Source: an uncultured Clostridia bacterium (GTDB taxonomy: Bacteria; Bacillota; Clostridia; TANB77; CAG-508). Taken from it: a stretch of 57,552 nucleotides of DNA. The notes beneath the pieces are model-generated. The model saw only the letters and a program-made list of their open reading frames with translations, made no database searches and was not told the origin of the DNA. The DNA is taken from positions 1-57,552 of the forward strand of contig CALYAG010000012.1 of NCBI GenBank assembly GCA_944393465.1, given 5' to 3'. This document shows positions 20,591 to 28,043 of this stretch, in pieces (the stretch's first letter is position 1; the number at the start of each line of letters is the position of its first letter). The translations under genes were made by a program, and so were the position numbers.

Positions 20591-21324
20591 TAAGCTTGGT
20601 ACATTCCAAGCGTAAATATTTTCAAAAGTGCTAAAAGCATTATGTTTTCTGGAATAAGCATTACCATAAATGTTGCTATAACAATAAATGGTCCAAATGG
20701 AATATATTCGTTTGATTTTTTCTTTTTTGAAACTATTAGAATTATGCTTATTATGGCTGCTAACAAAAATGAAAGTATTGATATAACCACAATGTTATAT
20801 GCTCCAAATATTATTCCAAGTGCGCCCATTAGCTTAACATCACCAAAGCCCATTGCTTCTTTTCCTGCTATTAAGCCACCTATTAAGGTAATAATTAAGA
20901 AAATGCCACCACCAATTGCAAGACCAAGAATTTTATCTAAAAGCATACTAAAACTAATTCCGCCTTCTACAAATGCAAATAGTAAACCTACTTCAAACAA
21001 TGTTAAAGTTAGCCTATTGGGTATAATTTGTTCTTTGTAATCTATGGCAAATGCTGAAAGTAAAAATGGTGTGATTATTAGATATTTTAATAATTCCAGT
21101 CTCCATCCAAACATATATAATAAAACTACATAAATAATTGCAGTTATATACATAAACTTGAAATTTAATCTAAAATCTTTTAAATATATTTTATAAAATT
21201 CTTTATGTAAAATTGGTTTGTGTTCACTTAATCTTTTTGTTACCCAATCAAAAGACTGTCCAACCGCTAAGCCTAGTAGCGCTATAAAAAAATAGTATAA
21301 TATATGTATGTCGTTTATATACAT
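20590..21324 (-). CDS. A24 prepilin peptidase
   Basis: The 244-residue multi-pass membrane protein carries the two aspartates of the A24 aspartic peptidases, in AIDYKEQIIPNRL and in the GxGD motif GFGDVKLMGALG. It is shorter at the N terminus than PilD and lacks its Cys pairs. Such enzymes cut type IV prepilins and pseudopilins after a short basic leader. No other pilus assembly gene is nearby, which makes it an orphan. A pilin-like protein occurs at the far right of the window. The start shares one base with the yqeG stop codon, so the two are coupled. AAAGGAGG precedes it. Confidence 0.93.
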   Translation of the reverse strand: MYINDIHILYYFFIALLGLAVGQSFDWVTKRLSEHKPILHKEFYKIYLKDFRLNFKFMYITAIIYVVLLYMFGWRLELLKYLIITPFLLSAFAIDYKEQIIPNRLTLTLFEVGLLFAFVEGGISFSMLLDKILGLAIGGGIFLIITLIGGLIAGKEAMGFGDVKLMGALGIIFGAYNIVVISILSFLLAAIISIILIVSKKKKSNEYIPFGPFIVIATFMVMLIPENIMLLALLKIFTLGMYQA

Positions 21325-21818
21325 TAAAATTTCCTCCTTTGTGATTTAAGAACTCTTTTTTCTAGTTTTCTTTTTATATTATTTATTTTAACTTTTTCCT
21401 CACATAATGGCTCTGTTAAAATAGAAAACATTTTCATTCTATTAGTACCTAAAACATCGGTAAAAAGCTGGTCTCCAACTTCTGCTATGTTCTCATTATT
21501 TTCCACACCTAATATTTTTTTTGCTTTTTTAAGTCCAATTTTTGTTGGTTTTACTGAGAAATGAACATATGGTATATCTAGCATTTTAGCAACTTTTTCT
21601 ATTTTATCTTTTTTTAAACTATTTGACGCTATGCAAAACTTAATACCATTACTTTTCATTTCATCTATCCAATCTTTTAGACCCTCTAGCGGCTCTCTGT
21701 TTAGGTCAATAAGAGTATTATCTACATCTAAAATCATGGCTTGTATATTATTTTCTTTAAGAATTTTAATTGTTATATCTGTTATTTTATTTACTTGCAA
21801 ATTTGGTGTTAAAAGCAT
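21324..21818 (-). CDS. yqeG: YqeG family HAD phosphatase
   Basis: The 164-residue protein has the HAD subfamily IIIA signature DVDNTLID, with the nucleophile and acid aspartates, and the later motif around VGDQLFTDVLGTN. YqeG-family proteins resemble PGP phosphatase GEP4/PgsA-linked enzymes; the Bacillus role is not fully settled. The start at 21818 has AAGGAG seven bases upstream, and a longer frame from 21881 lacks one. The gene is coupled to the prepilin peptidase. Confidence 0.88.
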   Translation of the reverse strand: MLLTPNLQVNKITDITIKILKENNIQAMILDVDNTLIDLNREPLEGLKDWIDEMKSNGIKFCIASNSLKKDKIEKVAKMLDIPYVHFSVKPTKIGLKKAKKILGVENNENIAEVGDQLFTDVLGTNRMKMFSILTEPLCEEKVKINNIKRKLEKRVLKSQRRKF

Positions 21819-21885
21819 ATGTGACTCCTTGCATTTTTGATTTGTTAAATTTATTTTAACATAGTATATTTTATTTTTCAATCAC

Positions 21886-22095
21886 TTTTTTTCAGTTGGG
21901 GACGGTCCTAAAACGAAAAAGTTGTCAATTGTGTCAAATGGGACGGTTCTAATTGACAATCACATTAGTGTTCTTGTCATTTAGAACCGTCCCATTTGAC
22001 AAGCAGCAGCGACCCGCGCCAAGAAAGTGAAAATAGATATATTGTTGGGCGTAAGCAACTTTTTCCGTTTTAGGACCGTCCCCAACTGAAAAAAT
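21886..22095. repeat. Nested repeat: type B pair inside a type A pair
   Basis: A forward type A arm (from 21886) and a reverse type A arm (ending at 22095) enclose a full type B pair at about 21920-22003 (GTCAAATGGGACGGTTCT, then AGAACCGTCCCATTTGACAA). They also enclose a GC-rich stretch at about 22003-22025 not seen in the other loci. The element ends two bases from the tex stop codon. Confidence 0.9.
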
Positions 22096-22097
22096 AA

Positions 22098-24362
22098 TTA
22101 CAAACTTCGCATAGAAAGTTTTACTTTTTGCCTTTCATTGTCAATGCCAATTACTTTAACCTTTACAATATCTCCTATAGAAACTACATCTGAAGGTCTT
22201 TTTACATATTTGTCACTAAGTTCTGAAATATGTACCAGTCCATCATGTTTTACTCCCACATCTACAAAAGCTCCAAAGTCTGTAATATTTCTAACTGTTC
22301 CTGTTAAAATCATGCCTTCTTTTAAATCTTCAAATTTTAATACGTCATTTCTTAAAATAGGTTTTGGCATATCTTCTCTTGGGTCTCTGCCTGGTTTTGA
22401 AAGTTCCTTTGCTATATCTTGTAATGTCATTTCTCCAACATTTAGTGTTTTAGCAAGTTCTTTTACGTTTATACTGCTTAACTTTTGTCTTATTTTACTT
22501 AATTTTTCTTTGTCTAATAAATCTTGCTTTGTAAAGCCTATTGTATCTAGTAATTTCTCAGCAATCTCATAGCTTTCTGGGTGAACTCCTGTATTTTCCA
22601 ATGGATTTTTTCCATTTGGAATACGAATAAAACCTGCACATTGCTCATATGCAACTTTTCCTAATTTAGGTACTTTTAAAAGTTCTTTTCTTTCTTTAAT
22701 AGCTCCATTTTCATCCCTGTATTTTACAATGTTTTTTGCAATAGTTTTGTTTATTCCTGAAACATATGAAAGAAGTGAAGGCGTAGCTGTATTTACGTTA
22801 ACTCCTACTGTATTTACTGCATCTTCAACTACTCCCTCTAGGCTCTCAGACAATTTCTTTTGGTCAACGTCGTGTTGATATTGTCCTATGCCTATTGCTT
22901 TTGGATCTATTTTTACAAATTCAGCAAGTGGGTCTTGAAGCCTTCTTGCAATTGATATTGCTCCTCTTAATGAAACATTTAAGTCTGGGTATTCTTCTGA
23001 CGCTAGTTTTGATGCTGAATAAACCGATGCACCCGCTTCACTAACAATTGTATAATATACATCTTTATGTAAAGTTTCTTTTACCTTTTTTATGGTATTT
23101 GCCACAAAATTTTCTGACTCTCTTGAAGCAGTGCCATTACCTATTGCTATCATTTGAATATTGTCTTTTACTATTAACTTTATAAGTTCTTTTTCTGAGC
23201 CTTCAATATCGTTTTGTGGCTCTGTTGGATAAATTACACCTGTATCTAAAACTTTGCCAGTTTCATCTATTACAGCTAGTTTGCAACCAGTTCTATATGC
23301 GGGGTCAAATCCTAATACTGTAAGGCCTTTTAGTGGTGCTCCCAGTAATAATTGTTTTGCATTTTTTCCAAACACTTCTATTGCTTGCTTATCCGCTCTT
23401 TCTGTTAAATCTGCTCTTATTTCTCTATCTACCGAAGGTTCAATTAATCTTTTAAAACTATCTTCAATTGTTTCTTTAAGAATTTGTTCATAGGTTTGAT
23501 TTTCATTAACTTGCTCATTATTTTGTTTCTTTTTAGCTTGCTCATTATTTATCTCTTTCGTTTCTGCTTTGCTATGATTTTCTTCTTTTAAAGTAGTTTG
23601 TTTGTAGTATGGCTTTTTTATAATTTTACGTTCAATAAAATTCAATATTTTATCTACTGGCTTTTCTATACTAACTTTTAAGAATTCTTCTTTTTCTCCT
23701 CTATTTATTGCTAATATTCTATGACTTGGTATTGTACTTATTTTTTCTTTAAAATCATTATACATGCTATATGTAGGATTTTCTTCTTTGGCATTTTTTG
23801 TAACAATAAAACCTTCTCTGTAGTACATCTTTTTAATTTGTTTTCTAAATTCTGTATCATCTGAAATTTCTTCTGCAATAATATCTTTTGCCCCTTGAAT
23901 AGCATCTTCTACGGTTTTTACGTTTTCATTTAAATAGTTTTTTGCAATTTCTTCAAGTGGTTTAGTTTCTTTTTGCTCTTTAATAATTTGAGCTAGTGGT
24001 TCTAAACCTTTCGCTTTGGCAACTGTTGCTCTTGTCTTTTTCTTTTGCTTGTATGGTCTATATATATCCTCTACTTCTGCTAGAGTTTGCGCTATTCCCA
24101 GATTTTTTACAATTTCATCCGTTAGCTTTCCTTGATTTTCTATTGAGGTTTTAACTTCTTCTTTTCTTTCTTCAAGGTTTCTTAAATATTTTAATCTTTC
24201 GTCTAAGTTTCTTAAAACTTCGTCACTTAGTCCTCCTGTTACTTCTTTTCTGTATCTTGCAATAAATGGTATTGTATTTCCACCATCTATTAATTCTATT
24301 GTTTTTTCTACTTGATAATTCTTTATGTTTAATTCATTTGCAATTGTTTGTACTATGTTCAT
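22098..24362 (-). CDS. tex: Tex family RNA-binding transcription accessory protein
   Basis: The 754-residue protein has the Tex order: N-terminal helical region, YqgF/RNase H-like domain (LGFDPAYRTGCKLAVID, around 350), helix-hairpin-helix segment (TATPSLLSYVSGI, around 530) and a C-terminal S1 RNA-binding domain (about 680-754, ending IGIDNERQKVKLSMRSL). Tex proteins bind nucleic acid and influence transcription and stress tolerance. A hydrophilic Asn/Gln/Lys/Glu-rich insertion of about 35 residues lies near 255-295, just before the usual EDSFKRL segment. AAAGGAT precedes the start. Confidence 0.95.
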   Translation of the reverse strand: MNIVQTIANELNIKNYQVEKTIELIDGGNTIPFIARYRKEVTGGLSDEVLRNLDERLKYLRNLEERKEEVKTSIENQGKLTDEIVKNLGIAQTLAEVEDIYRPYKQKKKTRATVAKAKGLEPLAQIIKEQKETKPLEEIAKNYLNENVKTVEDAIQGAKDIIAEEISDDTEFRKQIKKMYYREGFIVTKNAKEENPTYSMYNDFKEKISTIPSHRILAINRGEKEEFLKVSIEKPVDKILNFIERKIIKKPYYKQTTLKEENHSKAETKEINNEQAKKKQNNEQVNENQTYEQILKETIEDSFKRLIEPSVDREIRADLTERADKQAIEVFGKNAKQLLLGAPLKGLTVLGFDPAYRTGCKLAVIDETGKVLDTGVIYPTEPQNDIEGSEKELIKLIVKDNIQMIAIGNGTASRESENFVANTIKKVKETLHKDVYYTIVSEAGASVYSASKLASEEYPDLNVSLRGAISIARRLQDPLAEFVKIDPKAIGIGQYQHDVDQKKLSESLEGVVEDAVNTVGVNVNTATPSLLSYVSGINKTIAKNIVKYRDENGAIKERKELLKVPKLGKVAYEQCAGFIRIPNGKNPLENTGVHPESYEIAEKLLDTIGFTKQDLLDKEKLSKIRQKLSSINVKELAKTLNVGEMTLQDIAKELSKPGRDPREDMPKPILRNDVLKFEDLKEGMILTGTVRNITDFGAFVDVGVKHDGLVHISELSDKYVKRPSDVVSIGDIVKVKVIGIDNERQKVKLSMRSL

Positions 24363-24529
24363 TTTTTCATCCTTTCTATTAAGTTTTTATGCACTCCTTA
24401 TTTATCTACAGATATTAATACTTTAGCTTAGTGCTTGAATATACATTTTTTAAATTTTTTTAATTTATTTGCAATATTTACTGTGTCTTTGCTTATTCTA
24501 GCATAGCGAAGTTTTAATTGCAAGAAAAA

Positions 24530-24557
24530 TAGAAGCTCTGTTATTAGAATGCTTCTA
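24530..24557 (-). terminator. Terminator of the SUMF1-fold gene
   Basis: TAGAAGC pairs with GCTTCTA. On the minus strand the hairpin is followed by ATTTTTC, 15 bases past the stop codon at 24572. Confidence 0.75.
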
Positions 24558-24571
24558 TCTCCTTATTTCAA

Positions 24572-25876
24572 TTATAAATACAAAATAACTCTAAAAGCTG
24601 CATCATCCAACTTTGCACTTTCACCACGTACTATGAATGCTCTAGAAGCTGGTCCACCAACTTCGCCATAATCTCCATGATAAGGGTCTCCTCTTATTAT
24701 ATTTCCATAAGTTACATCAAGTGGTGTTTCTGTAGAAATTTCAAAAGTATTTCCTGCCATATCATATATATTGCATCTTCTATCTATTACTTCATCTCCA
24801 TTAGTTACATTAGCTAGTAAACTTTCTCCACATTTTTCTAACCTTCCTGTCGTATTTTTACCTGGCTGTCTTGAATAATTAGTATCTCCACTAAATTTTT
24901 GAATAAACACAGTTGCAGTATCCCATGCATAACTATTCACTAAATCACTTTCAAATTCATCCCTAATGTACATATTTCTACTCAATTGACTTGCTTCAGT
25001 ATATATTATGTTATTATATGGATACACTCCTTTTTTAGACACAACTGTATCGGTAATAGGAGAATTTTCTGTTCTTTGGTGTGTTTCGTCAACAGCCAAT
25101 GCATCTCCTGCTTCATATCTACCAATATAGTATCCTTTGCTGTTAGTGGCTTTTCCCAAAAAATCTTTTAAATTTTTTGCTTTATAGTCTCCTTCAAGTT
25201 CTTTTGCTCTCAAAACTCCAGATACTATTTCAACGCTTTCTGATGTATCTTGCCAATTATCTATTGTTTGTATTATTTTTTCTGTTCCTGTGCCACTAAA
25301 ATCATATCTTCCTAAAACTAGATTTTCAATTTTATTTCCTTCTGTTATTATATTGCCAACAGGTATCCAAACAAATTGACTTCCTTTTGTATATTCATCC
25401 CCTGCTGATACATCTTCTATTACCACTCCACCTGTTACACTTGTTGCTGAATCCGATGCTATTTTAAAACCAGCAGGAACCTTTACATTGTTTCCATAAT
25501 CATCTATTAAATTTGTATTATTTTCAAATACTTTTTGTGACTCTTTTCCTTGTTTAACAGTTACCACTTTAGTTCCAACCAATCTTTGCCCTTTTGCATA
25601 AGCTATTTTTCCCCATAGTATGTCCTCTGCTGTTGCTGTTGCATCTGACGTGTCCAAGTCTTCTAGTGTCCCTGTTACCCCTCCTAAGGTTATACCTGCT
25701 TTTATATATTCCGGTAGCAAATTTTCATTACTTGAACTTCCATTTGCTACATTATATTCCTCACTAGTTATTTGATTTGTAATAATATTGGCTCCAATAA
25801 TAACTACAATAAGAATTAACAATATTATTATTGATACTAAAATCATTATCTTATGTTTCTTATTTAATTTTTTCAT
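24572..25876 (-). CDS. Membrane-anchored protein with SUMF1/formylglycine-enzyme-like C-terminal domain
   Basis: The 434-residue protein has a basic N terminus and one membrane segment (about 10-34), a linker with a GVTGTLEDL motif, and a C-terminal domain of the SUMF1 (C-type-lectin-like) fold. This contains YIGRYEAGDA, the hallmark IYDMAGNTFEIS, and ends SAKLDDAAFRVILYL. Most bacterial proteins of this kind are not enzymes: they display ligand-binding surfaces. No catalytic cysteines of a true formylglycine-generating enzyme are obvious. G+C does not change along the gene, so it does not look like a hypermutated target. The function is unknown and it is transcribed alone. Confidence 0.75.
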   Translation of the reverse strand: MKKLNKKHKIMILVSIIILLILIVVIIGANIITNQITSEEYNVANGSSSNENLLPEYIKAGITLGGVTGTLEDLDTSDATATAEDILWGKIAYAKGQRLVGTKVVTVKQGKESQKVFENNTNLIDDYGNNVKVPAGFKIASDSATSVTGGVVIEDVSAGDEYTKGSQFVWIPVGNIITEGNKIENLVLGRYDFSGTGTEKIIQTIDNWQDTSESVEIVSGVLRAKELEGDYKAKNLKDFLGKATNSKGYYIGRYEAGDALAVDETHQRTENSPITDTVVSKKGVYPYNNIIYTEASQLSRNMYIRDEFESDLVNSYAWDTATVFIQKFSGDTNYSRQPGKNTTGRLEKCGESLLANVTNGDEVIDRRCNIYDMAGNTFEISTETPLDVTYGNIIRGDPYHGDYGEVGGPASRAFIVRGESAKLDDAAFRVILYL

Positions 25877-25922
25877 TATACCAATTTTCCTTTCGTCTTT
25901 TAATTATTTTTAGTACGCAAAA

Positions 25923-25971
25923 AGCTATGTATATTAAGTGAATTTTACATTCACCTAAAATACATAGCTTC
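25923..25971 (-). terminator. Compound hairpin upstream of the SUMF1-fold gene
   Basis: The outer stem AAGCTATGTAT/ATACATAGCTT encloses an inner GTGAAT/ATTCAC stem, and on the minus strand it runs into TTTTT. It lies about 45 bases upstream of the start codon. It could insulate the gene from upstream transcription or form a leader structure. Confidence 0.55.
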
Positions 25972-26011
25972 TTCTCTATGTTTACATAAGTTTATTTTAT
26001 TAAATCTTACA

Positions 26012-26031
26012 ATATATATATATATATATAT
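26012..26031. repeat. AT dinucleotide run
   Basis: About ten uninterrupted AT units in the 25877-26199 gap. Apart from this run and the flanking hairpins I see no gene in the gap. Confidence 0.85.
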
Positions 26032-26151
26032 ACAGCCCCAAGGGTTTCAGCGATTTTTGTCATTTGAATTTGCTCCTTTAATTTTTCTTTATTATATATT
26101 TTTTACATTTGATTTGCAATTATTTTTAAAAAATCACATATACAAAAATAA

Positions 26152-26177
26152 GCCCCTGGCAGAAGCCTGCCAGAGGC
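26152..26177 (-). terminator. GC-rich terminator of the orphan gene at 26.2 kb
   Basis: GCCTCTGGCAG pairs with CTGCCAGGGGC (one mismatch, four-base loop) on the minus strand and is followed by TTATTTTT. It is a canonical intrinsic terminator and markedly richer in G+C than the others in the window. Confidence 0.88.
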
Positions 26178-26199
26178 GAGGTAAACGTGCTATTGGAAA

Positions 26200-26643
26200 T
26201 TACGCAATTTCTTTGAAGAAGAGCCACTTTTCACCTTCATTTGGTTCAAAGTTAATTTTCTTCATTCGGCAGTCAATAGTCAAAGTGAACCATTCACCAT
26301 TTGACATTTTAACATACCTTTCGTATTCGGCTGCTTTAAAATTTTGGTTATACCCTAACCATACAGCCAATTTCGCTGTTTTCCAATCTCGAGTTTTTTG
26401 GAATCCTTCCAACAGGGCTTCTTTTGTTAACTCTCGTTCACAAATTCGCACCTGTTTTTGAGGAGTAATATTCTTGCCTATCCATTTATAGTCCTCTTTC
26501 GAGAGACCAAACCAGTCTCTCACTTTAGGCTCTAATGGGCGTGGTGGATTTTCCCCCTCTCTTAAGATTGACTCCATACGTCGGTCATTCGACCATCTTC
26601 GTTTCAAGCGTTCGAGAACACTTTGAAAATGTTCTCTAAACAT
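26200..26643 (-). CDS. Unknown orphan protein, GC-rich, possibly acquired
   Basis: I do not recognise this 147-residue protein. It starts MFREHFQSVLERL and is strongly basic at first (LKRRWSNDRR). It contains the segments VRDWFGLSKEDYKWIG and LAVWLGYNQNFKAAEYER, and has many Trp residues. There is no membrane segment, so it is probably cytoplasmic. The start at 26643 is eight bases from AAGGAGG; an ATG six bases earlier is too close to that site. The gene is clearly richer in G+C than its surroundings, has its own strong terminator and lies alone, like the flotillin-like gene at the left end. Horizontal origin is inferred. Confidence 0.72.
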   Translation of the reverse strand: MFREHFQSVLERLKRRWSNDRRMESILREGENPPRPLEPKVRDWFGLSKEDYKWIGKNITPQKQVRICERELTKEALLEGFQKTRDWKTAKLAVWLGYNQNFKAAEYERYVKMSNGEWFTLTIDCRMKKINFEPNEGEKWLFFKEIA

Positions 26644-26745
26644 TGACATTACCTCCTTTGCTTGGAACTAAGTATATTATATCATCTTTTAAAAATTATG
26701 TAAATGCTTGTTTTGAACGAAGTTTCACTTTTTGTTAACAATATT

Positions 26746-26779
26746 AAAACTCTAATAGTTTATATGCTATTAGAGTTTT
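26746..26779. terminator. Bidirectional hairpin in the 26.7-26.97 kb gap
   Basis: A perfect 13-bp stem (AAAACTCTAATAG with CTATTAGAGTTTT) lies in the 26644-26972 gap with T-rich ends on both strands. It would stop transcription leaving the second GT51 gene. Confidence 0.7.
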
Positions 26780-26839
26780 ATGAAATATTAAAGTTTATTT
26801 AGTTAAAGGTTTTTGTTCCTTTAGCTTGAAATTTATATT

Positions 26840-26882
26840 AAATCTATATCTTTATATAAAGGGGAGTTAAAGATATAGGTTT
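26840..26882. other. Second hairpin in the gap after the GT51 gene
   Basis: A 15-bp stem (AAATCTATATCTTTA with TAAAGATATAGGTTT, one wobble or mismatch) encloses TATAAAGGGGAGT. There is no clear T tract. It may be a 3'-end structure of the transglycosylase transcript; no other feature is seen in the gap. Confidence 0.45.
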
Positions 26883-26972
26883 AACCGAATTAGTTTAAAT
26901 AGAGTTTAACAACTCTTCTATATATCTTTTTACATCGCTCTAAAATCAAATTTTTTAGCAATGTAATTTATT

Positions 26973-27722
26973 TTATGCAACAAGTCTTTCCATATTAGAA
27001 CTTTGATTTGATGGAAAATAATTCTCTCCTTCTTTTAAAATTCTATTTGCTTCATCTTGAGTTATAACGTCATATTTTACCATTGCATCTATTACTTGTT
27101 TTGTCCTTTGCTTTGCTAAATCTAGATTAACTGTTGGTGCATATACTGACGGTGCATTTGGAATACCTGCAAGCATTACTGCTTCATAGTCCGTAAGCTC
27201 TAGAGGTTCTTTCCCAAAGTAGCCTCTTGATGCTTCTTTTACAGTTTCATAACCATCTCCAAAATAGCTGGTATTTAGATATAATTCAAGTATTTCATTC
27301 TTATTATATTTATCTTCTATTTTAAAAGCCATAAATACTTCTGCTACTTTTCTTGTTAGTTCTTTTTCTTGTGTAAAATATATATTTTTAGCTAATTGTT
27401 GTGTTATAGTACTACCACCTTCTACAAAACTCATAGCCTTTATATCATTCCATATTGCTCTTCCTATTGCTATAATATCTATTCCACCATGTGTATAAAA
27501 TCTATGGTCTTCAACTGCTACAACTGCCTTTTTATAAATATCTGGCATTTCATCCAATGTTGTATAATTATCTTTTTCTTTTATTTGTGCTACCTTTTCG
27601 TCTAAAGGAGTTTTATCTATAGCTTCTTTATACATGTTGTATCCTGTGCCAGCTATTATCAGTCCAAAACTTAGTAATACTATAAATATAACAATTAATA
27701 TTTTACCTATTACTTTTTTCAT
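26973..27722 (-). CDS. Monofunctional peptidoglycan glycosyltransferase (GT51), copy 2
   Basis: The 249-residue protein has one membrane anchor (about 5-27) and a GT51 domain. Catalytic Glu71 lies in VAVEDHRFYTHGG, and the GGSTITQQLAKN motif follows. It has no transpeptidase domain. It is a close paralogue of the gene at 12322-13035. The start at 27722 has GGAAAGGT just upstream; an earlier in-frame ATG at 27770 does not. Its upstream region carries a motif shared with the promoter of the BceA-like gene, so it may be induced by the neighbouring two-component system when wall synthesis is attacked (inference). Confidence 0.92.
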   Translation of the reverse strand: MKKVIGKILIVIFIVLLSFGLIIAGTGYNMYKEAIDKTPLDEKVAQIKEKDNYTTLDEMPDIYKKAVVAVEDHRFYTHGGIDIIAIGRAIWNDIKAMSFVEGGSTITQQLAKNIYFTQEKELTRKVAEVFMAFKIEDKYNKNEILELYLNTSYFGDGYETVKEASRGYFGKEPLELTDYEAVMLAGIPNAPSVYAPTVNLDLAKQRTKQVIDAMVKYDVITQDEANRILKEGENYFPSNQSSNMERLVA

Positions 27723-27827
27723 TATTACCTTTCCAAAACTTTTATAATAAAAGTTTTTAAAATGCTCCAAATCTTATTATATTTAGGCTAAACTTATTTG
27801 CTATTTATATAATAGCAAACAAAAATG

Positions 27828-27850
27828 AATTTAAAGTGACTTTTTTCTTA
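27828..27850 (-). promoter_or_regulatory. Candidate response-regulator site upstream of GT51 copy 2
   Basis: On the minus strand the site reads TAAGAAAAAAGTCACTTTAA and continues ATT. The 13-base core GTCACTTTAAATT is identical to one upstream of the BceA-like gene (31014-31036). A TATTAT hexamer lies 13 bases downstream inside a TTTGCTATT/AATAGCAAA palindrome, so the site would overlap the -35 region. Confidence 0.45.
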
Positions 27851-27862
27851 ATTAAATCTTAA

Positions 27863-28042
27863 TTTTTTCAGTTGGGGACGGTCCTAAATCGAAAAAATAT
27901 TATTTTTTATTTAAAGTACGTTCCTACTTGAAGAATTTTTTCAGTTGGGGACGGTCCTAAATCGAAAAAATATTATTTTTATTTAAAGTACGTTCCTACT
28001 TGAAGAATTTTTTCGATTTAGGACCGTCCCCAACTGAAAAAA
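27863..28042. repeat. Type A intergenic repeat, three arms with tandem unit
   Basis: Two forward units, each an arm plus the internal spacer around AAAGTACGTTCCTACTTGAA, are followed by one reverse arm. The element ends one base before the stop codon of the permease gene. Confidence 0.92.
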
Positions 28043-28043
28043 T

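Noticed and set aside
22003..22025. GC-rich piece inside the nested repeat as a DGR template or RNA gene
   Set aside because: Too short, not similar to the variable region, and without stable stem structure of its own.
26012..26031. Replication origin suggested by the AT run
   Set aside because: No DnaA boxes or dnaA/dnaN genes nearby; a simple AT repeat alone is not evidence.
27863..28042. Possible CRISPR array in the repeated intergenic segments
   Set aside because: The units are inverted rather than direct at regular spacing, the spacers are themselves conserved, and no cas genes are present.
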